35,996 nt of DNA. Source: CP2-2F sp034436235 (GTDB lineage Bacteria; Chloroflexota; Anaerolineae; Aggregatilineales; UBA2796). Position 1 is the first letter of the stretch; each line of letters opens with the position of its first letter. The notes beneath the pieces are model-generated. The model was not told the origin of the DNA. It was given only the letters and a program-made list of their open reading frames with translations, and made no database searches. The stretch is taken from the NCBI GenBank assembly GCA_034436235.1, contig DAOTWB010000159.1, positions 1 to 35,996 of the forward strand, in the 5' to 3' direction. The position numbers were made by a program, and so were the translations under genes. This document shows positions 25,365-33,013 of this stretch, in pieces.

Positions 25365-25394
25365 TTGTCTCAGCCGCCTTGAATGCTATACAAT
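25365..25394 (+). promoter_or_regulatory. Possible promoter of the CtpA-type protease gene
   Basis: TTGTCT at 25365-25370 lies 18 bp before TACAAT (25389-25394), or 16 bp before the overlapping TATACA (25387-25392). The start codon is at 25439. A divergent TATACT for the GH4 gene lies at 25340-25335, and the two -10 regions form a GTATAGC/GCTATAC inverted pair 42 bp apart. Confidence 0.38.
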
Positions 25395-25438
25395 CTGACG
25401 TATCGCTTAAGAGCAACGCTAGAGTGAGAGCTTTTGCC

Positions 25439-26653
25439 ATGAGACGCTTCTTGCAGGTAGTGTGTGTAGTTGCCCTGATCAGTGGTGTGTTCAGCGCAGG
25501 TGTGCTGGTCGGCAGCCAGACGCCGATTGCCTCTGCGCAAGGCGGCACGCCGAGCAACCTTGAGCGGACTTTCGCGCCGTTTTGGGAAGCGTGGAACTTG
25601 ATCAAGCGCACTTTTGTGCGCGCCGATCAGCTAGACGATGTCAAGATGATGGAAGGCGCGCTGCGCGGCTTGGTGCAATCGCTAGGCGATGACCGCAGCG
25701 CTTATCTCGATCCAATCGCTTTTGAGCAGCAGACGAGCCGCTTGCAAAGCGAGTACGAAGGCATCGGCGCCAGCGTCCGAAAGGATGAGGTGACAGGCGG
25801 CGTGCAGATCGTGCGCACGTTTGAAGGCTCGCCGGCGCGCTCATTGCTGCGCGAAGGCGATATCATCTTGACTGTGGACGGGCAGGATATCACGTCGCTC
25901 TCGCTCACAGAAGCCGTCAGCAAGATTCGCGGTCCATCAGGCTCGTCAGTGCGTCTGGGCATTTTGCGGCGCGGCGAGCGCGATATTTTCGAGGTCACTG
26001 TGCGCCGTGCGCGCATCAAGCAAGAGATCATCTCGGTCGCGCTCTTCGAAGGCAACATCGGCTACATCAAGCTCTCGCAGTTCACTGATACGAGCGCTGA
26101 GGACGTCTCTAACGCGCTGGCGCAGCTGGACGCCAACAATTTGAATGGCTTGATTTTGGACATGCGCAACGATCCGGGCGGTCCGCTCTCATCTGCGCTG
26201 AACGTGGCGAGTTTGTTCCTGACCGATGGCACGATCATCCTTGAGCGCGGACGGCGCAGCCGCACGGACATTCGTTACGAGTCGAATGCGGCGCAGCTGG
26301 CAGCGCAAGGCTACACACTGGCGCCTGACGTGCCAATGGTGGTCATTTTGAACCAAGCCAGCGCCAGCGCTAGCGAACTGGTGGCAGGCGCGCTGCAAGA
26401 TCGCGGTCGGGCGAAGGTTGTCGGCACGGTCTCGTTTGGCAAAGGCTCGATTCAAACGTGGAACACGCTCAGCAATGGCGGCGGCTTGATCATCACTATA
26501 GCGAATTTCTTCAAGCCGAGCGGCGGCGTGATTGACGGCGTCGGCATCATCCCTGATGTCTTCGTGCCATGGACGGAAGAGCAGCAAGAGGCGCGTCCGA
26601 ACTACGATCCGCAGCTGAGCGAGGCGATCTGGCTGTTGCGCGGTCGCTTCTGA
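25439..26653 (+). CDS. S41 carboxyl-terminal processing protease, CtpA type
   Basis: This 404-residue protease has an N-terminal hydrophobic segment (about 7-25, then a signal-like SAQG), so it is exported or membrane-anchored. A PDZ domain follows (about 100-190: IGASVRKDEVTGGVQIVRTF, LREGDIILTVDGQDI), then the S41 peptidase domain. Catalytic Ser310 lies in NQASASASELVAGALQD and general-base Lys335, 25 residues on, in VSFGKGSIQT; this spacing is the family norm. DMRNDPGGPL (241-250) forms the oxyanion region. CtpA-type enzymes trim C-termini of exported proteins. ATG 25439 begins the signal-like segment. A hairpin follows the stop codon, and the next gene, a tRNA, faces it. Confidence 0.95.
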   Translation: MRRFLQVVCVVALISGVFSAGVLVGSQTPIASAQGGTPSNLERTFAPFWEAWNLIKRTFVRADQLDDVKMMEGALRGLVQSLGDDRSAYLDPIAFEQQTSRLQSEYEGIGASVRKDEVTGGVQIVRTFEGSPARSLLREGDIILTVDGQDITSLSLTEAVSKIRGPSGSSVRLGILRRGERDIFEVTVRRARIKQEIISVALFEGNIGYIKLSQFTDTSAEDVSNALAQLDANNLNGLILDMRNDPGGPLSSALNVASLFLTDGTIILERGRRSRTDIRYESNAAQLAAQGYTLAPDVPMVVILNQASASASELVAGALQDRGRAKVVGTVSFGKGSIQTWNTLSNGGGLIITIANFFKPSGGVIDGVGIIPDVFVPWTEEQQEARPNYDPQLSEAIWLLRGRF

Positions 26654-26663
26654 GCGCTATACG

Positions 26664-26701
26664 CAAGCGTGCCGCAGGCTGGGCTGCCTACGGCACGCTT
26701 G
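26664..26701 (+). terminator. Long hairpin between convergent ctpA-type and tRNA-Lys genes
   Basis: CAAGCGTGCCG (26664-26674) and CGGCACGCTTG (26691-26701) form a perfect 11-bp stem. After one C-A mismatch the stem continues with AGGC (26676-26679) and GCCT (26686-26689) around a 6-base loop. It lies 10 bp after the protease stop codon and 14 bp beyond the tRNA 3' end. There is no T-run on either strand, so it may serve both genes by a Rho-dependent or RNA-processing route. Confidence 0.55.
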
Positions 26702-26715
26702 AAGGCTCAGCTGGA

Positions 26716-26788
26716 TGACTCCGGGAGGACTCGAACCTCCAACCAATTGATTAAGAGTCAACTGCTCTGCCAATTGAGCTACGGAGCC
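26716..26788 (-). tRNA. tRNA-Lys (anticodon CUU)
   Basis: The 73-base minus-strand sequence folds as a standard cloverleaf. The 7-bp acceptor is GGCTCCG with CGGAGTC (one G-U pair), the D-stem GCTC/GAGC, the anticodon stem GTTGA/TCAAT with loop CTCTTAA (anticodon CTT), a 5-base variable loop, the T-stem GGAGG/CCTCC with loop TTCGAGT, and discriminator A. The anticodon reads lysine AAG codons. CCA is not encoded and would be added later. A near-consensus promoter lies just upstream. Confidence 0.96.
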
Positions 26789-26800
26789 AATCCGCCTCTT

Positions 26801-26828
26801 AGTATAGCTCGGCTTTGCCGCTTGTCAA
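26801..26828 (-). promoter_or_regulatory. Near-consensus promoter of tRNA-Lys
   Basis: On the minus strand TTGACA (26828-26823) is exactly consensus and TATACT (26806-26801) is one base off; the spacer is 16 bp. The -35 box overlaps the stop codon of the carotenoid oxidoreductase gene (26827-26825). Transcription would start about 6 bases before the mature tRNA 5' end. Confidence 0.8.
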
Positions 26829-28321
26829 GCCTGAATTGGCGGCTGTGCGCGCTTGCCCAAATCGGCTAAGAGCAAGCGCGCTGCCACGCCGCCGCTGAGC
26901 GTCACCATCGGCACACCGCCGCCCGGATGCGCTGTGCCGCCCGCAAAATACAGCCCGCGCACGTCGCGCGCGCGGTTGTGCGGACGCAAGAATGCCGCAA
27001 AAGGCGTGTTTGAGGATGTGCCATAGAGCGCGCCGCGCCGCGCGCCCGTCAAACGCGCGATATCGGCAGGCGTCAACTGATGCTCAGCGCGAACATCCAG
27101 CGTGACGCCGAACTTGGCGAGCGCTGCCAACACCTGATCGCGATAACGCAGCGCATCCCGCGTCCAATCGTAGCGCTCGCTCAGCGCAGGCGCGTTGATC
27201 AACACGAACCAATTCTCCATGCCTGCAGGCGCGTCCTCAGGATCGCTCTTCGAAGTGATCGCGACATAGACGGTCGGATCGTTCGGCGGCACACCGCGCT
27301 CGAAAATATCGGCGAATTCAGCGCGATAGTCATCTGTGAAGAAGATGTTGTGGTGCGCCAAGCGCTCATGCGCACCTTGCACGCCGAGCAGCAAGACATA
27401 GCCTGAGCAAGATGGTTCCGCGCGCAACAGACGCTGCAGACGCGCCGCACTGACCGCTTCGGCAGGCAGAAGTTTCTCATAGACCGTCGCTACGTCCACA
27501 TTGGCGATAACCGCCTTGACACCGATCCGCTCACTGCCAACTTGCACGCCGTTCACGCGCCGACCTGCTACCAAAATGCGCTCAACTGCGCAGCTCGTCC
27601 GAATTTCAACGCCAAGCTCTGTCGCAAGCCGCGCCATAGCGCGCGCAATCGCGTAGATGCCGCCGCGCGGATAGTAGACGCCGCCGTTCAGCTCTACGTG
27701 CGCGATCACGTTCAGCGTGGCAGGCGCACGGTATGGGCTGGCGCCGACGTATGTGGCGAATCTGCCCAGCAATTGCCGCAAGTGCGGCGAGCGCACAAAA
27801 CTGCGAATAGCGGCATCCATTGAGCGCATAGCGTCCACGCGCAATGCGTCGCGCAGCGGCACTTTGAACAGACTGGCAGGCGTCGGCGGCGTATCGTAGA
27901 TGAACACCTTGCCTGTGATGCGATGCAGACGTGCTGCATACGTCAGATAAGCCAAATAGCCTTCCACGTCGCGCCGCTCGATCTGCTCAATCTGCGCGAT
28001 CATGCGCGGCAAGTCCCTCGTAGCGTCTAGCACAGTGCCGTCGCGGTAGAAATAGCGCGTGAGCGGCTCGGCAGGCAGCAGCGTCAGATAGTCGGCTGTG
28101 CGCTTGCCCGCCGTTGCGAAGAGCGCATCGAAGACGTGCGGCATGGTGATGACCGATGGACCGGTATCCCAGCGAAAACCTTCGGCGCGCAGCTCGCCCA
28201 TCTTGCCGCCGACCTGCGCATTCTGCTCGAACACGATCACGCGCTCACCTGCCGCCGCCAGATGAATGGCTGCGCTCAAGCCGCCGATGCCGCCGCCGAT
28301 GATCGCAATTGGCTCAGCCAT
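26825..28321 (-). CDS. Second CrtI-family carotenoid oxidoreductase, CrtD-like
   Basis: This 498-residue flavoprotein is of the phytoene desaturase superfamily. The N-terminal FAD-binding motif is AIIGGGIGGLSAAIHLAAAG, then FEQNAQVGGKMGEL and WDTGPSVITMP. The C-terminal signature is LYFAGGTAHPGGGVPMVTLS. It is distinct from the crtI gene at the head of the operon. With CruF and CruC adjacent, the best guess is 3',4'-desaturation of a 1'-hydroxy carotenoid, the CrtD step. A CrtP-type terminal oxidase is the alternative. It is the last gene of the nine-gene run, overlapping cruC by 8 bp, and its stop codon is inside the tRNA-Lys promoter. Family is certain, exact reaction is not. Confidence 0.88.
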   Translation of the reverse strand: MAEPIAIIGGGIGGLSAAIHLAAAGERVIVFEQNAQVGGKMGELRAEGFRWDTGPSVITMPHVFDALFATAGKRTADYLTLLPAEPLTRYFYRDGTVLDATRDLPRMIAQIEQIERRDVEGYLAYLTYAARLHRITGKVFIYDTPPTPASLFKVPLRDALRVDAMRSMDAAIRSFVRSPHLRQLLGRFATYVGASPYRAPATLNVIAHVELNGGVYYPRGGIYAIARAMARLATELGVEIRTSCAVERILVAGRRVNGVQVGSERIGVKAVIANVDVATVYEKLLPAEAVSAARLQRLLRAEPSCSGYVLLLGVQGAHERLAHHNIFFTDDYRAEFADIFERGVPPNDPTVYVAITSKSDPEDAPAGMENWFVLINAPALSERYDWTRDALRYRDQVLAALAKFGVTLDVRAEHQLTPADIARLTGARRGALYGTSSNTPFAAFLRPHNRARDVRGLYFAGGTAHPGGGVPMVTLSGGVAARLLLADLGKRAQPPIQA

Positions 28322-29444
28322 GCGTCGCTTCCTTCGCCCGCAATGTACGTCCTTTCCACTGCACGCCGCCGTAGCGCAGCCGCCAATAGAGCGCTTGCGC
28401 CGCGATGCGCGTCATCAACACCACTGAGATCGGCATCAACAGCGCATCTGACAAGCGCTGCCGCGACGTCGCCGCCGTCAACATGCGCAGGGCAATGACG
28501 CCCGCGCACAGCAGCGCAGGCGTCGCCGCGAAGCCGCTCAACGGCAACCACGCGAACGGCGCTACAAAAGCGAACCAGTGCAGGACGGTCGAGCTGAGCA
28601 GAAACGGCACGCTATCGCCGTGACCGGCGAGGATGTTTTTTGCGAAGCCGTCGCGCACAGCCGTCCAGCTGTGATACATGCGGCAGCTGATCAGCCCGTT
28701 GCCGTCGAACATCCACAAGCGCAGCCCTGCCGCCTTGATCCGCCGCGCCAGCGTCACATCTTCGACCACTTTGTCGCGCACTGCCGCATGACCGCCAATG
28801 CGTTGATAGGCTGCGCGCCTGAACAGCATGACCTGTCCGTTGGCAGCGGCAAAAATCATCAGGCGTGAGTGATGAACCATGACGATTGGCAGGTAAGCCA
28901 AGACGGCGAACATCATCAGCGGCACGACCAAGCGCTCTGCCCAAGTCTGCGTGAGCTGCGTTGACCAGACGGTCAGCAGATCGGCGCGTGTGCGCGCCAT
29001 GTGCGCGACGAGCGCGCTGAGCGCCTCAGGCTGCCAGCGCACGTCCGCATCGCTGAAGAGCAGCCACTCGCCACGCGCCGCTTGGCTCAACTGATGGCAC
29101 GCCCAATTCTTGCCGCTCCATCCCTCAGGCAATGGCGCGCCGCGCAGGACGCGCAGTCGTGAGTCGCCTGCCGCTGCAGCGCACGCCACATCGCTCGTGC
29201 CGTCGGTCGAGTTATCGTCCAGCACGAGCAGCTCGAAGTTTGTGTATGTTTGCGCCAAAAGGCTGCGCACAGTCTCGCCGATCACGCCCGCTTCATTCCG
29301 CGCTGGAATCAAGACTGAAAGGCGCGGCGTCTCGCTCGGCGTCAGGCGCTTCAGGCGCGGAAAGCAGAAGACATTGCTGATCGCTGTCACGCCGAAGAAA
29401 AACAGCGCGCCGCCGCTGATCAGCGCGATGAGCGCCTCGATCAT
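28314..29444 (-). CDS. cruC: GT2 glycosyltransferase, CruC-like carotenoid glycosyltransferase
   Basis: This 376-residue membrane-bound family 2 glycosyltransferase has an N-terminal hydrophobic segment. The GT-A domain follows with LSVLIPARNEAGVIGET, LDDNSTDGTSDV, WSGKNWACHQL and LFSDADVRWQPEAL (DxD-type motif). Several hydrophobic segments lie toward the C-terminus. CruC homologues attach a sugar to the hydroxyl made by CruF on gamma-carotene or chlorobactene. Position between plsY and the CrtD-like gene, in a run containing cruF, supports this role over general glycolipid synthesis. The ATG at 29444 has GGAG 6 bases upstream; a GTG directly before it (29447), forming GTGA with the plsY stop, is equally possible. 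Confidence 0.84.
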   Translation of the reverse strand: MIEALIALISGGALFFFGVTAISNVFCFPRLKRLTPSETPRLSVLIPARNEAGVIGETVRSLLAQTYTNFELLVLDDNSTDGTSDVACAAAAGDSRLRVLRGAPLPEGWSGKNWACHQLSQAARGEWLLFSDADVRWQPEALSALVAHMARTRADLLTVWSTQLTQTWAERLVVPLMMFAVLAYLPIVMVHHSRLMIFAAANGQVMLFRRAAYQRIGGHAAVRDKVVEDVTLARRIKAAGLRLWMFDGNGLISCRMYHSWTAVRDGFAKNILAGHGDSVPFLLSSTVLHWFAFVAPFAWLPLSGFAATPALLCAGVIALRMLTAATSRQRLSDALLMPISVVLMTRIAAQALYWRLRYGGVQWKGRTLRAKEATHG

Positions 29445-30031
29445 CACGCTCTCCTCAGAAGTCGCAAGCGCGGCGGCATCGCCAGATCAGCGCGCTGCTT
29501 ATACAGACTGATCAGCAAGCAGCCGCCCATCACTGCGACCAAGCTCTGATCCGCGCCCGATAGCACAAGATACAGCAAAGCGCTCAGCCCTGTCAAAATA
29601 ATTGACCAGCCGCTCACTGTGACCGTGTAAAACCAAAAGACTAGCAAGAACAGCAAGATGATCGGCATATAGATCAACGTCAAGCCGATCCAAATGCCGC
29701 CCATCGTAGCGACCGCTTTGCCGCCTTTGAAGCCCAGAAACGGCGAGAACGCATGACCGATCACTGGCGCCAATGCCACTGGCACAATCTCTGCGCTGCG
29801 AATGCCGAGCGTCCAATAGGCGAGTCCGACCGGCGCCGCGCCTTTAGAGACATCCAACAGAAGCGCCGCCAAGAACCATCGCTTGCTGCCTGCGCGCAGC
29901 ACATTGGTCGCGCCTGGATTGCGGTCGCCGTAATTGCGGATGTCTTTGTGCAGCGCCAGCTTGCCGATCCAGACCGAGAATGGCATCGCGCCGAGCAAAA
30001 AGCCGACCACGCTCCACAACACCCAACTCAT
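29444..30031 (-). CDS. plsY: PlsY-type glycerol-3-phosphate (or other) acyltransferase
   Basis: This 195-residue integral membrane protein is of the PlsY family, which transfers acyl from acyl-phosphate to glycerol-3-phosphate, the first step of phospholipid synthesis. Visible family motifs are YGDRNPGATNVLRAGSKRW (usually GSGNxGATN), LDVSKGAAPVGLAYW and GHAFSPFLGFKGGKAVATMG. The start overlaps the cruF stop as ATGA and the stop overlaps the cruC start, so it is translated within the carotenoid run. It may be the cell's ordinary PlsY placed here, or an acyltransferase adapted to carotenoid glycosides. The GDRNP change in the first motif is the only sequence hint of divergence. The gene symbol follows the family only. 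Confidence 0.9.
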   Translation of the reverse strand: MSWVLWSVVGFLLGAMPFSVWIGKLALHKDIRNYGDRNPGATNVLRAGSKRWFLAALLLDVSKGAAPVGLAYWTLGIRSAEIVPVALAPVIGHAFSPFLGFKGGKAVATMGGIWIGLTLIYMPIILLFLLVFWFYTVTVSGWSIILTGLSALLYLVLSGADQSLVAVMGGCLLISLYKQRADLAMPPRLRLLRRA

Positions 30032-30828
30032 CGCTTGCGCTCCCGACCGAGCCAAAGCGCCGCCAGCAGAAAACCGCCCATCGCCGCTGAGCCGACTGCG
30101 CCTGCGCTCGGCAAATTCCAGAAAAATGTCACGCCGCCTGTCATGAAAAACCACGTCGCGCCGTATAAAAATAGCAACGGCTGACTCGGCAGGTCGGCGC
30201 GCGGCATGGTGAGCGCCGTCATCAGCGCTGAAGCCAGCAGCCAGCCGCCATAGTTGCTGAGCGGAATGCCAAAATACGCGCCCGTCTCCTGCCAACGCCA
30301 GAAGTCCCACGAGACCAGCAGCGGATCGAGGAACAAGTCCCATGCTGTGAAGGCGAGCGCGCTGACCGCGATGAAAGCCAGACGACGCACGCGCGGTCGC
30401 CCTGCCAAAGGTTGCGTGATGCTGAAAGCGACCGCCCATGCAGGCGGCAACATCATCAGCCATGCCAGCGGAATCAGGATCGGCACGCCGCCTAATTGCG
30501 GCTGCAGACGCTCCGTGTAGCTGTAGAAGCCGAACGGAAAGCCTGTCTGATGTCCGACCCACTCAACCGTCCAGCCGAGCGCGATCACGATCAGCGCTGT
30601 GAGCGCGATGCGCAACACCGACCAGCGCTGGCGCAAAAAAGCGATTCCGACGGCGACTTGGAAGATCACGCCGACGCTCAAGGCGATAGGCGTCGCCGAG
30701 TCGCCGAACAGCCAGCGCGCAGTCGGCAAGCTGATCATCGCCAGCAGCCAGCCGATCAGCAGACCGAACGGCAGGCGATCGGCGCGCTCAAATTGCAAGT
30801 TGCGCAGTCGCGCCGCTAGGCTGTTCAT
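30028..30828 (-). CDS. cruF: CruF-like carotenoid 1',2'-hydratase
   Basis: This 266-residue polytopic membrane protein shows the family pattern VGHQTGFPFGFYSYTERLQP, then LGGVPILIPLAWLMMLPPAW, WDLFLDPLLVSWDFW and GIPLSNYGGWLLASALM. CruF hydrates the psi end of gamma-carotene to give a 1'-hydroxy group, which CruC then glycosylates. The start was placed at the ATG that overlaps the hydrolase stop as ATGA; longer upstream residues in the frame are unlike the family. The plsY start overlaps its stop in the same way. Probably located in the cytoplasmic membrane. Confidence 0.9.
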   Translation of the reverse strand: MNSLAARLRNLQFERADRLPFGLLIGWLLAMISLPTARWLFGDSATPIALSVGVIFQVAVGIAFLRQRWSVLRIALTALIVIALGWTVEWVGHQTGFPFGFYSYTERLQPQLGGVPILIPLAWLMMLPPAWAVAFSITQPLAGRPRVRRLAFIAVSALAFTAWDLFLDPLLVSWDFWRWQETGAYFGIPLSNYGGWLLASALMTALTMPRADLPSQPLLFLYGATWFFMTGGVTFFWNLPSAGAVGSAAMGGFLLAALWLGRERKR

Positions 30829-31646
30829 GTGAACTGCTCCACAAATTCGCGCAAGGCGCTCTCCACTTGCGACCAATATGGCGCGCGCGAGTCGATCAAG
30901 CCATGCTCAGCAGGCACTTCAAGGTAGCGCACGGCGCCGCCATAGCGCGAGACGAGCTGGCGCGTCAGGTGTGGCTTCACCAGCGTGTCGTGCGTGCCTT
31001 GCAAGATCAGCGCAGGCATCTTCAGCTGCGGCGCAAGGTTCAAGGCGCGCTGACCGACTTGCCTGATCTGCTCGAAGACGTTGATCGGCAGCTTCAGATC
31101 GCGGATCGCCTGCTGCACCTGCGGATCGTCGAGATCAGCATCGGGCATGAAGTTGCGAATGCCTTCGCGCACTTCAGGCTTGGAAAAATCGAGGCGCAGC
31201 AGGCGGAACGGACGCACTTCAGGGAAGAGCGTGCGGAAGACGGGCATCATATTCCACAGGACGTTCTCGATCTTGCTGAACGGCGCGGTCAGGATCAAGC
31301 CATCGGGCGGCGTCTCAGCCGCGACGCACATGGCGAGCGCGCCGCCCATCGAGTGACCGACCAGCAGCACAGGCGCGTGCGACTTCTGCAAGGCTTGGAG
31401 CGCTTCGCGCACAGCGGCTGACCATTCCTGATGTGTGCGCTTGGGCAGCGTCTCGATTTGCGCGCCGAAGCCAGGCAACAGAATGCCTTGCACCGTCCAG
31501 TTGAGCGCGTTCAGGCAATCCGCCAGCGGACGCACATCGGCGGGCGTGCCGGGAAAGCCGTGGACCATCAACGCTGCCGCTCTGCCGCCTTGCATCAGGA
31601 AAGGCGCGTGTTCAGCGCCCTGAAAGGCTGTGATCGGTGGCAGCAC
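30825..31646 (-). CDS. Alpha/beta hydrolase, monoacylglycerol-lipase/carboxylesterase type
   Basis: This 273-residue soluble hydrolase has the oxyanion motif MVHGFPGTPADV, nucleophile Ser99 in GHSMGG, Asp220 in LQGTHDTLV and His248 in VPAEHGL, a complete catalytic triad. The fold and GTPADV region match bacterial esterases and lipases acting on acyl esters. The start is GTG with AAAGGA 10 bases upstream. Its stop overlaps the cruF start, so it is coupled to the carotenoid genes. It might hydrolyse or exchange fatty acyl groups on carotenoid glycoside esters, or trim acyl substrates for PlsY. Both are inferences and a housekeeping esterase is the default. Confidence 0.9.
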   Translation of the reverse strand: MLPPITAFQGAEHAPFLMQGGRAAALMVHGFPGTPADVRPLADCLNALNWTVQGILLPGFGAQIETLPKRTHQEWSAAVREALQALQKSHAPVLLVGHSMGGALAMCVAAETPPDGLILTAPFSKIENVLWNMMPVFRTLFPEVRPFRLLRLDFSKPEVREGIRNFMPDADLDDPQVQQAIRDLKLPINVFEQIRQVGQRALNLAPQLKMPALILQGTHDTLVKPHLTRQLVSRYGGAVRYLEVPAEHGLIDSRAPYWSQVESALREFVEQFT

Positions 31647-31652
31647 AGTCGC

Positions 31653-32165
31653 CTAATCCTTTTGAGGATAGCGCGGCACAATCAGAGCGTTGATCACGTC
31701 CCAGATCAGGAGCAAGCCGCCTTGCACCACGATTCCCATGCCCATGCCGCGCTGAAACTCAGCGTTCTGACCGCCTTTCTGCGCGGCGCGCCGCGCCCAA
31801 CTCAAGCCGCCTAGCATGTACAGGATGTCCAAGCCTGCGTTCAGCCACAAAAAGGCGCGGATGTTGCGCGCCTCGCGCGCCATGCGCTCAGGCGTGTGCG
31901 CCTCAGGCTGAGCGGCGCGCCGCTCATTGCCTCTCTGCCCGAAGAAGCCAATCGCCAAGTTCACAGCGCTCCAACCGATCGCCTGTGCGCCAACGCCGCG
32001 CCAAAACGACGTGAACGCCTGCAAAACCACGCCTGTCCCAAAGTTGACGATGTTCCACGCGATCAGCCGCCGCGAGAGCTTCTCATAAAAGCGCCAGATG
32101 CTCGGCTGCGCAGGCACGATCTCACGGCGCTGTTGCTCTGTCAACTGCAGGTAGTTATCCAACAT
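31653..32165 (-). CDS. Small membrane protein of the carotenoid operon, function unknown
   Basis: This 170-residue protein has a polar N-terminal segment (YLQLTEQQRREIVPAQP), then about four hydrophobic segments (NIVNFGTGVVLQAF, IGWSAVNLAIGFFG, FLWLNAGLDILYMLGGL, GMGIVVQGGLLLIWDVINAL). A charged loop (about 77-100) lies between the second and third. I do not recognise a characterised family. It starts 2 bp after the lycopene cyclase stop and ends 6 bp before the hydrolase start, so it is surely cotranscribed. A scaffold or accessory role for the membrane-bound carotenoid enzymes is a guess. Confidence 0.82.
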   Translation of the reverse strand: MLDNYLQLTEQQRREIVPAQPSIWRFYEKLSRRLIAWNIVNFGTGVVLQAFTSFWRGVGAQAIGWSAVNLAIGFFGQRGNERRAAQPEAHTPERMAREARNIRAFLWLNAGLDILYMLGGLSWARRAAQKGGQNAEFQRGMGMGIVVQGGLLLIWDVINALIVPRYPQKD

Positions 32166-32167
32166 AG

Positions 32168-32992
32168 CTACTCACTTCCCATCTCCAGCGTCCGTTTGCG
32201 GCTGAACAAGTTGCGCAACACCGTCACATAGCGCGTCGCACGCGCCTTGCTCTCAACCGACATCACAAGCGTCATTCCGAAGGTGATCAGCACGTTCACG
32301 ATGAAGAAGAACAGGAATTCTTCCAGCGGCAGCCGTCCTAAGAGCAGGATGTTCACAGTCTGTTCAGGATTGATCGTCCAAGTGCCGCTGCTGATGGCGA
32401 GCTTATCCGCCGCTGAGAGATAGAGCGTCATCGGCAGGACTGTGAGCCATACCGCGCGCCGATTGCGCCACAGCACATCCGCGCCAAAGGCAGTCTGCAG
32501 CATGATCGGCGGCAACGCCCAGACGAAGAGCAGCGCCATATACGTCCCCGGTCGCCAGCTAAGCGCTAGAATCGCTGCGAAGACCAGCCAGACGGCGAAG
32601 ACGGCGAGTGTGCTGACCTGCCGCAAGCGCACGCCGTTAGCAGGCGCAGGCGCTTGCTCAGGCTTATGGCGCAGGATCAGCAACAGCCAACTGCCTGTCA
32701 GCAAGGTCATCAAAACGAAGAAAGTGTATTCTTCAATCGGCACATACCAGATGACTAAGCCTGTCACGAGCGATGGATCGTACCACCAGACGCGCGTCGC
32801 CACCAGATAGTTATCCCAAGGCGTGGTATACAGGACGGCTACGATCACGTGCGCCAACATGATCCAGTGCGCGTGCCAACTGCGCATGTGCGCAGGCACG
32901 CCGATGCCGCGCCGCGTATCCAATATCGCAACTGTCCACAGCGCCAAGATCGGCAGAACGACGAAGACCGCGAGAAAGCCAAAGTAGGTCAT
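32168..32992 (-). CDS. Lycopene cyclase, fused CrtYcd type
   Basis: This 274-residue integral membrane protein has two lycopene-cyclase domains in tandem, as seen by two PxEE motifs: PIEEYTFFVLMTLL (about 85-98) and PLEEFLFFFIVNVL (about 222-235). PWDNY (58-62) is also typical of the first domain. Heterodimeric CrtYc and CrtYd are fused in one chain here. It would cyclise one or both ends of lycopene; with CruF acting on an open end, gamma-carotene is the likely main product. It lies 21 bp after crtB and 2 bp before the small membrane protein. Confidence 0.93.
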   Translation of the reverse strand: MTYFGFLAVFVVLPILALWTVAILDTRRGIGVPAHMRSWHAHWIMLAHVIVAVLYTTPWDNYLVATRVWWYDPSLVTGLVIWYVPIEEYTFFVLMTLLTGSWLLLILRHKPEQAPAPANGVRLRQVSTLAVFAVWLVFAAILALSWRPGTYMALLFVWALPPIMLQTAFGADVLWRNRRAVWLTVLPMTLYLSAADKLAISSGTWTINPEQTVNILLLGRLPLEEFLFFFIVNVLITFGMTLVMSVESKARATRYVTVLRNLFSRKRTLEMGSE

Positions 32993-33013
32993 TGTGCAGA
33001 AAATAGCCTCAGG

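Noticed and set aside
30032..30562. N-terminal extension of the PlsY frame
   Set aside because: These residues are another reading of cruF; the PlsY family starts at the ATG at 30031, which also overlaps the cruF stop.
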